Positions 35,264 through 44,823 of a stretch of DNA of 64,000 nucleotides are shown in pieces. How positions within the stretch are numbered: position 1 is the stretch's first letter; each line of letters begins with the position of its first letter. This DNA comes from Paenibacillus ihbetae. GTDB lineage: Bacteria; Bacillota; Bacilli; Paenibacillales; Paenibacillaceae. The DNA lies in assembly GCF_002741055.1 (NCBI RefSeq), contig NZ_CP016809.1, positions 1,240,001 through 1,304,000 of the forward strand. Direction: 5' to 3'. A program made the translations under genes and the position numbers. The notes beneath the pieces are model-generated. The model had not been told where the DNA came from and did no database searches. It saw nothing but the letters and a program-made list of their open reading frames with translations.

Positions 35264-37210
35264 TTAATGTTCGTGTTTTGCTTCGTCCGGAGCCTCACCC
35301 ATGTAGATACGGATCGTGGATCCCCGCTCCACTCGGCTTCCCGGCTTCGGCGCCTGGGAAATGACCGTATTGCCGGTCCCTGACTTGGCCAGGTTAAAGT
35401 TCATGTTCAAATCCTCGTACAGCTCCTGAACCGTCGCCCCGACCAAATCCGGGACGGTTACGGTCGGCACTTCCCCATATTTGTAATCGCGGGGAACCTG
35501 ATCCTTCCGCGGCGGGATATTCATATAATGCAGCGCATCCTCCAGAATGTTCTGCACGATCGGAGCCGCAACCACGCCCCCGAATTGAATTCCCTTTGGA
35601 TTGTCGACCGCGGTATAGACGACAATCTCAGGATCGTCCGCCGGCGCGAAGCCGATAAAGGATACGATATGCTCGGTGGAGGAATAACGCCCGTTGACGA
35701 CCTTCTGGGCCGTTCCCGTCTTCCCGCCGACGCGGTAGCCGTCGATGAAGGCTGGCCGTCCGGTGCCTTTGGCCACGACGCTCTCCAGCGCTTCGCGAAC
35801 CTGCTTGGACGTCTCTTCCGAGATCACCTGCCTTACCATCTGCGGCTTCACCTCCTCCACCACCTCGCCGGTTTCCGGATGGATCCACGCTTTGGCCACA
35901 TAAGGTTTGTACAGCTTCCCTCCGTTAATGGCGGCAGACACTGCGGCCACCTGCTGGATCGGAGTCACCGAGACCCCCTGTCCGAATGCCGTCGTCGCAA
36001 GCTCAACGGGCCCGACGTTGTCCAGCTTGAACAGGATACCGTTCTCCTCCCCGTTCAAATCGATCCCCGTCTTCGAGCCGAAGCCGAAATCGCGGATGTA
36101 TTGGAACAGACTTTCCTTGCCAAGCTTCTGGCCGAGTGCCACGAAGCCCGGGTTGCAGGAGTTCTGGACGACTTCCAAATAGGTCTGGCTGCCGTGTCCG
36201 CCCCGCTTCCAGCAGCGAAGGCGTGCGCCCCCAACTTCGACCGCGCCGGAATCAAAGAAATGATCGTTTTTCAGATCCACCTTCCCCTCTTCCAGCGCGG
36301 CGGCCAGCGTGATGATCTTGAAGGTCGACCCCGGCTCGTACGTCATCCAGATCGGAAGATTCCGGTTGTACGTCTCGGGGGAGAATTCCTGATAGTTCGC
36401 CGGCGAATAGCTCGGACGGCTGGCCATGGCCAAAATCTCACCCGTCTTCGGATTCATGGCGATGGACCAAGCACCGTTGGCCTGGTATTTCACCATCGCC
36501 TGATCGAGCTCGCGTTCCATAATGGACTGAATCGATTTATCGATCGTCAGCTCCAGATTCAAGCCGTTTCGCGGTTCCTTATACGTCTCGGTGGAGCCAG
36601 GCATCAGCCTGCCCCCCGCATCCGACAGGTACGAGATATTCCCGTTGAACCCTTTCAGCTTATCATCATGCTTCGCTTCCATGCCGGTAAGTCCCTGATT
36701 GTCAATGCCGGCAAATCCCAGAATATGAGCGGCAAGATCGCCGTATGGATAATAGCGCTTGTTGTCTTCGGCAACAACGATACCCGGCAGCTTCAAATCA
36801 CGAATTTCCTGCGCCAGCTCCATCGTAATTTTACGCCCTCCGGGTTTGATTTGCTCTACCATGGAATTCCGTTTGGTAATGACCTTCTTCACGTCGGCTT
36901 CGCCTACCCCCAAAATGCCGGAGAGCGTCTTGGCCGTTTCATCGGGGTTTTGGATCTGCGCCGGAATGGCCCATATGGTCGGCGTCGTGATGTTGGTTAC
37001 AAGCGCGGTGCCGTTTCTATCGAGAATTTCTCCCCGCTTAGCCGTAAACGGAATGGCCCGGCGCCACAGCTCCTCTGCTTTCGCTGACAGCTCCGCGCCT
37101 TTTCCGATCTGGACATATCCCAGCCTGACGATCAATGCCGAGAACAGCAGGAGCAGCAGCAGCAGGCTCCAGAGCAGACGGCGCCGCTGTGATACCTTGG
37201 ATACTTTCAC
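35264..37210 (-). CDS. spoVD: SpoVD-type penicillin-binding protein (class B transpeptidase)
   Basis: Class B PBP that cross-links peptidoglycan, by family for spore cortex with SpoVE. The 648-residue protein has an N-terminal transmembrane helix at about 12-32, a dimerisation domain with RGEILDRNG, and a transpeptidase domain with Ser 295 in the STFK motif, SCN-like NSCNP, and KTGTAQKV. One PASTA domain, about 583-640, ends it. The start is GTG at 37210 with GGAGGG nine bases before. It follows pbpB by about 90 bases and leads into murE. A vegetative role is not excluded. Confidence 0.93.
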   Translation of the reverse strand: MKVSKVSQRRRLLWSLLLLLLLFSALIVRLGYVQIGKGAELSAKAEELWRRAIPFTAKRGEILDRNGTALVTNITTPTIWAIPAQIQNPDETAKTLSGILGVGEADVKKVITKRNSMVEQIKPGGRKITMELAQEIRDLKLPGIVVAEDNKRYYPYGDLAAHILGFAGIDNQGLTGMEAKHDDKLKGFNGNISYLSDAGGRLMPGSTETYKEPRNGLNLELTIDKSIQSIMERELDQAMVKYQANGAWSIAMNPKTGEILAMASRPSYSPANYQEFSPETYNRNLPIWMTYEPGSTFKIITLAAALEEGKVDLKNDHFFDSGAVEVGGARLRCWKRGGHGSQTYLEVVQNSCNPGFVALGQKLGKESLFQYIRDFGFGSKTGIDLNGEENGILFKLDNVGPVELATTAFGQGVSVTPIQQVAAVSAAINGGKLYKPYVAKAWIHPETGEVVEEVKPQMVRQVISEETSKQVREALESVVAKGTGRPAFIDGYRVGGKTGTAQKVVNGRYSSTEHIVSFIGFAPADDPEIVVYTAVDNPKGIQFGGVVAAPIVQNILEDALHYMNIPPRKDQVPRDYKYGEVPTVTVPDLVGATVQELYEDLNMNFNLAKSGTGNTVISQAPKPGSRVERGSTIRIYMGEAPDEAKHEH

Positions 37211-37297
37211 CTTAAGCTTCCCTCCCCGTTTGAACCCGAAAGCTCATGAAATGCCTTCATCACATGAGTATTCGGGACAAACCGGGGATAGAACAAG

Positions 37298-39565
37298 CTA
37301 TTCCTTGTCCCCTTCGCCTTCCGCCGCCTGATCGGCGGCATCGGTTGCGTTCTCTTCTTGGCCTGCGGTATCGGATTCGGATTCAGCCCCGGCTTCGCTG
37401 TCGCTTGCCTCCTTATCCTCGGCAGGCGTCAGCGTCAGATGCACGGTCCGCTGGCCGTTCTCGGTCGTCTCCATCTGCTTGGTAACGTAGCCTTCACCTT
37501 GAACCATGACCTTGACCCGCATTAAGGTCAGAACCTCCATGGCATCGCGAAGCGACTCGCCCTGCAGATTCGGAATGGACATCGTCGCCTCATCCTCGGT
37601 CAAGAGGTAGATGCGCTGCGCGCCGCTGATCGGCGTGCCGGGCTCCGGAAACTGTTTCTTTACGGTGTTTCCGCTGCCGAGCGTTTCGAATACGACGCCC
37701 TCCTCAAGCAGCTTTGCCTTCGCTTCGCTTACCTTCATGCCCGTCATTTTCGGCGCTTCATAGGCCCCGTCGGGAATGACGGTCTCCTTCGACTTGCCCT
37801 TCTCCTCGGCATTCGATTTCGGGACGCCCCAGTACGTCAGCGTTTTGGACACGATCTCTTTGAAGATCGGGGCGGCGAGCTTACCTCCGCCGACTTCCTC
37901 GTTCGGCTCGTCGATGATGACCAGGACGGCGATCTTCGGATCCTCCACCGGCGCGTAACCGATAAAGGAGACGACCTGCTTGGTAGTATCCTTATAACCA
38001 CCGGTGGATTTGACGGCGGTACCTGTCTTCCCCGCTACCCGGTAACCGTCGATATACGCCGCGTGCCCTGTACCTTTGTCTTCGTCGGCAACGACCTGCT
38101 CGAGATATTTGCCGGTTTCCCTGGCCGACTCGGGCGAGATCACCTGGCGGACCATCTTCGGCTCGATCTTCTCGGTCTTGCCGGTGTTCGGATCCTCGAC
38201 CTCCTTCACCAAATGCGGCTTCATCAGCTTGCCGCCGTTCGCAACGGCCGAGATGGCCGCAATTTGCTGGATCGGCGAGACCGATACGGCATAGCCGTAG
38301 GTCATGGACGCAATATCTGAATCATAAGTCATATTAAGGATACTGGAGGTTTCGCCCGGAAGGTCGATACCGGTCTTTTCCGCGAAGCCGAATTGCTTGA
38401 TATAGTTGGTGAGGCGCTCCTTGCCAAGCATTTCGTACCCCAGCTTGACGAAGGCCACGTTACTCGACCGCTTTACGCCTTCCAGATACGTAATCGGTCC
38501 CCATCCTTCCGGACGGATGTCTTTGTGGGTCCGCCCCCCGGCCCGGATAGTTCCTGACTGGTAAGCTGCATTCGGGTTGAACAGCTTCTCCTGGATGGCG
38601 CTCGCCAAGGTAACGATCTTGAAGGTCGATCCCGGCTCGTACCGCGATCTTACCGCATGATTGTAAAAGTTCTTATATTCCGATTCCCAGTATGTATTGG
38701 GATCATAGGTCGGCAGGTTCGCCATGCCGAGAATTTCTCCGGTCTTCGGATCCGCCGCAATCACCGTCATGCTGATCGGCTTGTATTTTTCAAACGTTTC
38801 GCGCATTGCGTCCTCGATATAATACTGGATTGTATCATCGATCGTCAGCAATAAATTTTTCCCATTTATGGCAGGCTGGTATAAATCATCCTGGCTCGGC
38901 AGCTTGACGCCCTTCTTGTCGCTCTTGTAGGAGGCAAACCCATCCTTTCCCCGCAGGTAGTCGTCGTAAAAGGCCTCAATGCCGCCGACCGCTTCTCCCT
39001 GAAGATCCGTATATCCTATGACATGGGCTGCCACTGTGCCTTGCGGATAGAAGCGCTTCTGCTCCCGCTGGAGGCCGATGCCCGAATCGGCGATTTTACC
39101 GTCTTTCCTCAGCTTCTGCTCCAGGCTCTTCCTCAGCTCTTCAACCTTCTCCTTGGTCTCCTCGTCGATCTTCCAGCCCTCGCTGCGGACCTCGCGACCC
39201 TGCAGATATTCTCCCTTATCGTTCTTGGCCCGGACCATTTCCAAAAGCTCGTCCTCATCCTTGCCCAGAATGTCATGCAGCCCCTTAACGACATCCTCCT
39301 CCAGGCCGTTTGCCTGAATGACCTTTGGATTGACGACAACGGTATAGGCCGGCGCATCCATCGCCAGGATATCGCCGTCCCGGTCCATGATCGTCCCCCG
39401 GGATGCCGGGAGATCCTGCGAGCGGGACCAGCGCTTCATTGCTTCGGCCTTCCAGAAATCGTTGTCGATGACCTGCAGCCAAAACACCCGACCAATTAAT
39501 AAAGCAAAAAAGAGGGTTATACATCCCCCTATTAGCACGGTGCGCAGTTTGATTTTTTTAACCAT
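37298..39565 (-). CDS. pbpB: PBP2B-like septal transpeptidase (class B PBP)
   Basis: Class B PBP for septal cross-linking. The 755-residue protein has a transmembrane helix at about 8-30, pedestal RGTIMDRDGDIL, Ser 313 in the STFK motif, the SSN-type motif SSNVAF, and KTGTAVKS. Two PASTA domains follow (about 590-650 and 655-715). The last 40 residues are strongly acidic, low-complexity Glu, Asp, Ala and Ser. ATG has GAGGTTA SD. Gene position ftsL-pbpB-spoVD matches Bacillus. Confidence 0.95.
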   Translation of the reverse strand: MVKKIKLRTVLIGGCITLFFALLIGRVFWLQVIDNDFWKAEAMKRWSRSQDLPASRGTIMDRDGDILAMDAPAYTVVVNPKVIQANGLEEDVVKGLHDILGKDEDELLEMVRAKNDKGEYLQGREVRSEGWKIDEETKEKVEELRKSLEQKLRKDGKIADSGIGLQREQKRFYPQGTVAAHVIGYTDLQGEAVGGIEAFYDDYLRGKDGFASYKSDKKGVKLPSQDDLYQPAINGKNLLLTIDDTIQYYIEDAMRETFEKYKPISMTVIAADPKTGEILGMANLPTYDPNTYWESEYKNFYNHAVRSRYEPGSTFKIVTLASAIQEKLFNPNAAYQSGTIRAGGRTHKDIRPEGWGPITYLEGVKRSSNVAFVKLGYEMLGKERLTNYIKQFGFAEKTGIDLPGETSSILNMTYDSDIASMTYGYAVSVSPIQQIAAISAVANGGKLMKPHLVKEVEDPNTGKTEKIEPKMVRQVISPESARETGKYLEQVVADEDKGTGHAAYIDGYRVAGKTGTAVKSTGGYKDTTKQVVSFIGYAPVEDPKIAVLVIIDEPNEEVGGGKLAAPIFKEIVSKTLTYWGVPKSNAEEKGKSKETVIPDGAYEAPKMTGMKVSEAKAKLLEEGVVFETLGSGNTVKKQFPEPGTPISGAQRIYLLTEDEATMSIPNLQGESLRDAMEVLTLMRVKVMVQGEGYVTKQMETTENGQRTVHLTLTPAEDKEASDSEAGAESESDTAGQEENATDAADQAAEGEGDKE

Positions 39566-39582
39566 TGGCGTAACCTCACACT

Positions 39583-39993
39583 TTAATCATTTTGTCCGGA
39601 TTTCGAAGCCTCTGTTCCGGATTGTCCGGATACCGGCGACAAATGAATGGCGTCTGTTTCATCAATGGGCACGTAACCAAGCTCTTTTGCCTTGTCCAAA
39701 ATTTGCATCTCCAGCGTCTGCTTCTCGACTTGCAGCTGTGTAACCGTCCGTTTCCCTTCTTCAATCTTATTCTCCGTTACATGAATCTGCCGATTCAGGT
39801 CATAGGAATGAACATGGCTCATGCCGATCACGCCCATGACCACAACCATGAATACCACGGACAACAAGTACAGAAGCTTTTCTTTCTGGGGTAACTGGGA
39901 ACGGCGTTTGATGACTTTCGTCTTCTCGAGATAGGCGGACTGCGTTTCCTTCTGTCTCTCCTGTACAGCCAAATTACCGCGTGTGTATGCCAT
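39583..39993 (-). CDS. ftsL: FtsL, short division membrane protein
   Basis: Bitopic division protein that partners DivIC and DivIB and helps regulate septal synthesis. The 136-residue protein has a basic cytoplasmic start with RRSQLPQKEKLLY, a transmembrane helix at about 42-62 (LLSVVFMVVVMGVIGMS), and a heptad coiled coil at about 70-110. Sequence identity in the family is low, so the call rests on topology, length and position between rsmH and pbpB. ATG has GAAGGAGA SD. Confidence 0.88.
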   Translation of the reverse strand: MAYTRGNLAVQERQKETQSAYLEKTKVIKRRSQLPQKEKLLYLLSVVFMVVVMGVIGMSHVHSYDLNRQIHVTENKIEEGKRTVTQLQVEKQTLEMQILDKAKELGYVPIDETDAIHLSPVSGQSGTEASKSGQND

Positions 39994-40024
39994 GGCGATT
40001 CTCCTTCTTCAGGTATAATGTGTG

Positions 40025-40978
40025 CTACTGCTTTTCCGCAATCCGCAGCTTCGCCGATCTTGCTCTCGGGTTGCCCTCGATTTCCTCCGCCGACGGTATG
40101 ATCGGCTTGCGGTTCACCAGCTTCAAATCCCCCTGGCCGCCTCCGCATACGCACATTGGAAAATCCGGAGGGCAAGTGCATTTCGGAATATACGAATTAA
40201 AAATCTGCTTGCAGATCCGGTCCTCCAGCGAATGGAACGTGATGACGGACACTCTTCCACCCGGGGCAAGGCATCTTACCGCCTGGTGCAGCGCATCCTG
40301 GAATGCCCCGAGCTCATCATTGACCGCAATCCGGAACGCCTGAAAGCTGCGCTTAGCCGGATGGCCGCCCGTACGTCTTGCTGCTGCCGGAATTCCTTCC
40401 TTAATCAGTTCGACAAGCTCACCGGTTGTCTGAATAGGCCGCTGCGCCCTTCTTTCCGCAATGACCTTGGCGATCCGGCGCGAAAATTTCTCCTCGCCGT
40501 ATTCGTGCAATATCCGCGAAATCTCCTGCTCCGGCCATTCGTTGACAATCGTTGCAGCGGTCAGCTCAGCGGATTGATCCATCCGCATATCCAGCGGCGC
40601 ATCGTGATTGTAGCTGAACCCTCTCTCTCCCTCATCGAATTGGGGAGAAGATACGCCCAAATCAAAGAGTATACCGTCAACTTGCGGCTGTTCGTTTCCG
40701 CCTGGCGTCGTTTCGCTCCGGAGCACCTCCTCCAGCTCGCGAAAATTCGTCTTGACGAGCGTAATCCGGTCTGCATATGGCTTCATAACTTCCCGGGCAT
40801 TATTCAGCGCCCAGTCGTCCTGATCCAATGCGATCAACCGCCCTTTCGAACTTAGCTGAGAAGCAATGAGCGAGCTATGCCCCGCGCCTCCAAGCGTACA
40901 GTCAACGTATATACCATCTGGTTTGATGCGCAGCCCTTCTGTCGCTTCTTGCTTAAGCACCGTGATGTGATGGAACAA
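40025..40978 (-). CDS. rsmH: 16S rRNA (cytosine1402-N4)-methyltransferase RsmH
   Basis: Methylates N4 of C1402 in the decoding centre of 16S rRNA with SAM. The 317-residue protein begins [21 protein letters not shown] and has the SAM motif [12 protein letters not shown] near residue 25 and [22 protein letters not shown] near residue 100. [14 protein letters not shown] and the Cys-rich [14 protein letters not shown] tail are present. The start is TTG at 40978 with GGAGGG nine bases upstream. It follows mraZ by 85 bases. Confidence 0.96.
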   Translation of the reverse strand: MFHHITVLKQEATEGLRIKPDGIYVDCTLGGAGHSSLIASQLSSKGRLIALDQDDWALNNAREVMKPYADRITLVKTNFRELEEVLRSETTPGGNEQPQVDGILFDLGVSSPQFDEGERGFSYNHDAPLDMRMDQSAELTAATIVNEWPEQEISRILHEYGEEKFSRRIAKVIAERRAQRPIQTTGELVELIKEGIPAAARRTGGHPAKRSFQAFRIAVNDELGAFQDALHQAVRCLAPGGRVSVITFHSLEDRICKQIFNSYIPKCTCPPDFPMCVCGGGQGDLKLVNRKPIIPSAEEIEGNPRARSAKLRIAEKQ

Positions 40979-41063
40979 AGCTGCAGCCCTCCATTGTGTC
41001 TGAATTCAACATGCTAGTCGTTTACATTTGCTACTCAATCGTTCATGTACTACTGGGGGCAGT

Positions 41064-41501
41064 TTAAAGATCGAAATCAAAATCGACCAGCTTCTCGGCG
41101 ATCTCGTTGAATGTCTCCTCCGACTGCTCGTAGTACTTCTGCCACTGCTCCTTGCTCCAGATCTCCACGCGGTTGGAAACGCCGATAACGACGCACTCCT
41201 TCTCCAGCTTGGCGAACTCGCGCAAATTGCCCGGCAAATTTACCCTTCCCTGTTTATCCCATTCGCATTCGGTTGCCCCGGAAAAGAAAAACCGGGTAAA
41301 TGCACGGGCATCCGACTTCATGAGCGGCAGGGATTTGAGCTTCTGCTCCATAACGGACCATTCTTCTCTGGGGTATACAAATAGGCATTGGTCCAATCCG
41401 CGGGTAACGACAAACGAGGTGCCCAAGAGCTCCCGAAATTTAGCGGGGATGATGATTCTTCCCTTGTCATCAATGCTATGCTGAAACTCCCCCATAAACA
41501 T
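41064..41501 (-). CDS. mraZ: MraZ, transcriptional repressor of the dcw cluster
   Basis: DNA-binding protein with two AbrB-like SpoVT folds that represses its own operon in characterised species. The 145-residue protein has the paired family motifs: [18 protein letters not shown] near residue 10 and [19 protein letters not shown] near residue 80. The ATG at 41501 is chosen because GGGGTGG lies eight bases before; a second ATG two codons later is possible. Three 10-bp direct repeats that match MraZ operators lie 25 bases upstream. It is the first gene of the dcw run. Confidence 0.95.
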   Translation of the reverse strand: MFMGEFQHSIDDKGRIIIPAKFRELLGTSFVVTRGLDQCLFVYPREEWSVMEQKLKSLPLMKSDARAFTRFFFSGATECEWDKQGRVNLPGNLREFAKLEKECVVIGVSNRVEIWSKEQWQKYYEQSEETFNEIAEKLVDFDFDL

Positions 41502-41527
41502 CAGGCATTCCACCCCTTAACCCCGTG

Positions 41528-41557
41528 TCCCCACTTTGCACCACTTTCCACCACTTT
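41528..41557 (-). promoter_or_regulatory. MraZ operator: three tandem decamers
   Basis: On the reverse strand AAAGTGGTGG, AAAGTGGTGC and AAAGTGGGGA follow each other with 10-bp periodicity, ending about 27 bases before the mraZ start. The family is known to bind tandem GTGG-rich repeats on one face of the helix in its own promoter. A -10-like TATTAT (about 41561-41566) directly precedes the repeats, so binding would overlap the transcription start. Confidence 0.85.
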
Positions 41558-41641
41558 AGGATAATAGATTCGGCGTCAAGAATCAAATTCCTTCAAGCGG
41601 GATTTTGTTTTTTTGGTTATTTCTCTCAAGATGACCGCGCC

Positions 41642-41684
41642 AAAAAACCTCCTTCCAAATCCCTGCCGGGAATGGAAGGAGGTT
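41642..41684 (-). terminator. Intrinsic terminator after ahcY
   Basis: AACCTCCTTCC and GGAAGGAGGTT form a perfect 11-bp stem around an ATTCCCGGCAGGGATTT loop, with a T-run, on the reverse strand. It insulates ahcY from the mraZ promoter region. Confidence 0.93.
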
Positions 41685-41707
41685 CTCATGTGTTGGGGCC
41701 GTAAGGT

Positions 41708-42976
41708 TTAATGCTGGGCCCAGCTATCCAGGTAAGCCTTCTGCTCATCGCTCAAGCTGTCGATTTGAATGCCTAGACTTTCCAGCTTGTAGAGCGCCAC
41801 TTGCTCATCCAGCTCATAAGGAACGTTCAGTACCCGCGTACCGATCTGCTGGTATTGTTCATTCACGTACTTAAGGGACAGCGCCTGAAGCGCAAAGGTC
41901 ATATCCATAATTTCAGCTGGATGGCCATCGCCCGCCGCCAGATTGACGAGGCGGCCCTCAGCCAGCAAGTAAATTTTGCGTCCGTCCTTCAGATGGTACT
42001 CCTCAATATTGCGACGAACGGTGCGAACCGACTGGGCGCGCTCGGCCAAATCCGGCTTGTTGACCTCCACATCGAAATGCCCGGCATTCGACAGGATCGC
42101 TCCGTCCTTCATGACGTCGAAGTCCTCGCCGCTGATTACGTCGCGGTTGCCGGTTACGGTTACGAAGAAATCGCCCAGCTTCGCCGCTTCGCGCATCGGC
42201 ATCACCCGGAAGCCGTCCATATAGGCTTCAACCGCTTTGATGGCATCCACTTCGGTAACAATGACGTTGGCACCAAGACCTTTGGCCCGCATCGCAACCC
42301 CTTTGCCGCACCAGCCGTAGCCGACGACAACAACCGTTTTGCCTGCCACGACCAGATTCGTCGTCCGATTAATGCCGTCCCATACGGATTGGCCTGTACC
42401 GTAGCGGTTATCGAATAAATATTTGCAGTATGCATCATTTACGGCCACCATCGGGAATTTCAGCGCTCCATCCTTCTCCAGGGACTTTAGTCGCAGGATG
42501 CCTGTCGTTGTCTCTTCGGCACCGCCGCGAATGCCTTCAAGCAGGTCCGTGCGCTCGGCATGCAAAATCGTAACGAGATCGCCGCCGTCATCAATTATGA
42601 GATCGGGTCTCGTCTCCAATGTCGAGATGAGATGCTGCTTGTATTCCTCCGGCTCCGGATTATATTTCGCAAACACGGTAATGCCGTCCTCGACCAAAGC
42701 CGCGCACACATCGTCCTGGGTGGACAGCGGATTGCTGCCGGTGATGGTCACTTCGGCTCCTCCGGCCTGAATGACTTTCGCAAGATAGGCAGTCTTCGCT
42801 TCAAGATGCAAGGAAATGGCAACCTTCAAGCCTTTGAACGGAAGCTCCCGTTCGAACTGCTCCCGCACCCGGTTCAAGACCGGCATGTGCGCCTTCACCC
42901 AGTCAATCTTCAAATGACCCTCCGGCGCCAATTTGACGTCGGCGATGCTGCTGTTCTGTAATGCGGATGAACTCAT
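41708..42976 (-). CDS. ahcY: Adenosylhomocysteinase
   Basis: Hydrolyses S-adenosylhomocysteine to adenosine and homocysteine, using bound NAD. The 422-residue protein has the N-terminal LHLEAKTAYLAKVIQAGGAEV segment, DDGGDLVTILH near residue 130, the NAD-binding VVVVGYGWCGKGVAMRAKGLG near residue 215, and AEGRLVNLAAGDGHPAEIMD with the C-terminal dimer region. The protein resembles the shorter archaeal/bacterial-type AhcY (no extra insert). ATG has TAGGAGGTT SD. It lies after bshC on the same strand and ends in a strong terminator, so it is likely cotranscribed with bshC. Many Firmicutes use the Pfs/LuxS route instead, so this is worth noting. Confidence 0.93.
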   Translation of the reverse strand: MSSSALQNSSIADVKLAPEGHLKIDWVKAHMPVLNRVREQFERELPFKGLKVAISLHLEAKTAYLAKVIQAGGAEVTITGSNPLSTQDDVCAALVEDGITVFAKYNPEPEEYKQHLISTLETRPDLIIDDGGDLVTILHAERTDLLEGIRGGAEETTTGILRLKSLEKDGALKFPMVAVNDAYCKYLFDNRYGTGQSVWDGINRTTNLVVAGKTVVVVGYGWCGKGVAMRAKGLGANVIVTEVDAIKAVEAYMDGFRVMPMREAAKLGDFFVTVTGNRDVISGEDFDVMKDGAILSNAGHFDVEVNKPDLAERAQSVRTVRRNIEEYHLKDGRKIYLLAEGRLVNLAAGDGHPAEIMDMTFALQALSLKYVNEQYQQIGTRVLNVPYELDEQVALYKLESLGIQIDSLSDEQKAYLDSWAQH

Positions 42977-43019
42977 ACAACTAACCTCCTATGGTGTGTG
43001 TTTGATGCATACCGGCTTA

Positions 43020-44651
43020 TTATACGAATACGACACGATGAGTGCCGGAACCTTCATACGGGATCTCCATCAGGCGGTCCACCAGATTCAGCCCGTAGCG
43101 GTTCATGTATTCTATGATATTGTATACTCTTTCCTGCGGGCTGCCCTCCGGCAGAAGCGACAGCTCGATCCGCTTCCACTGCGCCAGAGCTGCTTCATGC
43201 TGCTGGGCCAGGGCACCTTTCGATCTGCTGAGCAGGAAATCCATCTGTTCCAATATTTTCGCGCGGTTCGTTTCCCCTAATTTTAACAGCCCCGCCTGCA
43301 TTTTACCAATATCTTCTATCAAAGGCTGGTACAGCGCCTCAAAAGCGACTTTCGTCTCGGCAAACCGGCCATCCAAGTTCAGCTTGTCTTGACCAGCTAG
43401 CCATGCATCCCGCTTCTCCCCAAGATGGAGCAGCACATCCTGGAAGGTCAGCTCATACTTATCCATATATTTATGAACGGTTCCGTCCAGAAGCGTAAAG
43501 GACATTCTCGGGATAATCAGCGGCATCCGCAATCCCAGATCGGCAAAAGCCCCGCGGGTAATCGCCCAATACGAAATCTCGCCTGGGCCGAGAATGGTTC
43601 CGAGTACAGGGAGCAGCGAGTCCTGCATAATCGGACGGGTCAGCACATTGTTGCTGAACCGGGCCGGATGCTGATGCAGCTCGTCCAGAAGCTCCTGCCG
43701 CGTAAATGATACCAGGCCCTTCCGGTCCGAGTAGACATCCCCCTCGCGGAACAGCAGGAGCCGTCTGCCTTCATGCACGTAGAAGAGATTCGCTCCGTTC
43801 TCTGCAACCTCCGCCTGCACTTCATAGCCCCGTCCGGTAATCTCTTTAGCGGCCGCCTGATAGGAACGGCATAAATCTTCATTATGCATGATCATCGCTT
43901 CGAACACGGGAACCTCAAGCTCCCGCAGCGCAGGGTCGGCGGAATCGAGCAAAATCAATCCGTATTTCCCAAACATCACGCCAAGCAGCCTTGCAAAGGC
44001 ATCGCTTAAACAGGGCGCATCCTGGACCGATTCGCTGACAAGCCTCAACAACTCGCCCTTGTGTTCGCTGTCAGGCAGCTGCTGCTGCAGCTCGTTCAGC
44101 AGTCCGTCCCAATCGGCCCGGTCTACTCTCGTATAGCTGACAGAGGTTCTCAGCGCATCCTTTGGATCCAGCTTCACTTTGGCGAGGCGCTGGTCCGGGG
44201 ACAAGAAATACGTGTGGTTCACCTCGTCCCAATCATGATCCTCCCCTGCGATCCAAAATACAGGCACGACCGGCCGGTTAAGCCGCCGCTGTGCTTCTCG
44301 GGCAGACTGAATGATCGTGATGGCCTTATATACAACGAGCAGCGGTCCTGTAAACAACCCGCTCTGCTGCCCGCCGACCATAACCAGCGCACCCTCCTGC
44401 TCCAGTGCATCAAGTGTCGTATGTACTGCAGGATGATTATTGTGTTTCTTATTATATGCCCGAAGACAACTGACCAGCGCCTTGCGCGGCGTGCGCTTGT
44501 CTTCCGAAAGGTCCAGCCATGCTGCCCGCTCGGCAAAACTTCGCTCGCTGCGGAAATCTCCACCGTATAGTCCGCTGACTTGATCGAAACGGTGAATATA
44601 GTCCCGAGCAAGACGCGAGGCGAGGTTTAATGGTTCCGGAACGATATTCAT
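43020..44651 (-). CDS. bshC: Bacillithiol biosynthesis cysteine-adding enzyme
   Basis: Last enzyme of bacillithiol synthesis, joining cysteine to GlcN-malate; bacillithiol is the main low-molecular thiol of many Firmicutes. The 543-residue protein has the BshC signatures VMVGGQQSGLFTGPLLVVYKA near residue 90 and PVFWIAGEDHDWDEVNHT near residue 128, which form the Rossmann-like nucleotide-binding part, plus a long coiled-coil insertion. ATG has a strong ATAGGAGG SD. It stands just ahead of ahcY and not far from mraZ. Substrate role is from family knowledge. Confidence 0.94.
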   Translation of the reverse strand: MNIVPEPLNLASRLARDYIHRFDQVSGLYGGDFRSERSFAERAAWLDLSEDKRTPRKALVSCLRAYNKKHNNHPAVHTTLDALEQEGALVMVGGQQSGLFTGPLLVVYKAITIIQSAREAQRRLNRPVVPVFWIAGEDHDWDEVNHTYFLSPDQRLAKVKLDPKDALRTSVSYTRVDRADWDGLLNELQQQLPDSEHKGELLRLVSESVQDAPCLSDAFARLLGVMFGKYGLILLDSADPALRELEVPVFEAMIMHNEDLCRSYQAAAKEITGRGYEVQAEVAENGANLFYVHEGRRLLLFREGDVYSDRKGLVSFTRQELLDELHQHPARFSNNVLTRPIMQDSLLPVLGTILGPGEISYWAITRGAFADLGLRMPLIIPRMSFTLLDGTVHKYMDKYELTFQDVLLHLGEKRDAWLAGQDKLNLDGRFAETKVAFEALYQPLIEDIGKMQAGLLKLGETNRAKILEQMDFLLSRSKGALAQQHEAALAQWKRIELSLLPEGSPQERVYNIIEYMNRYGLNLVDRLMEIPYEGSGTHRVVFV

Positions 44652-44766
44652 GAGGTCGCCTCCTATTCTCTCGTCGCCAAAATTCCAATATGTGTACGAT
44701 CATCATTTATTCTAACCTAATAAAACCTTTCTTGATTGTACCGAATGTTGGCATTGTGCGTCAAAG

Positions 44767-44805
44767 GAAAAGAATAGCCGCCGGCATTATTGCCTGCGGC
44801 TATTC
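44767..44805 (-). terminator. Intrinsic terminator after oppF
   Basis: GAATAGCCGCAGGCA and TGCCGGCGGCTATTC pair with a short AATA loop, then TTTTCC on the reverse strand, less than 20 bases beyond the oppF stop. It marks the end of the opp operon; the bases 44652-44766 up to bshC hold no gene. Confidence 0.88.
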
Positions 44806-44823
44806 CTACTTGTCAGGGCCGAT

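Noticed and set aside
35528..37087. 519-codon plus-strand open frame opposite spoVD
   Set aside because: Antisense to a confident penicillin-binding protein gene and with typical shadow composition; no recognisable motif.
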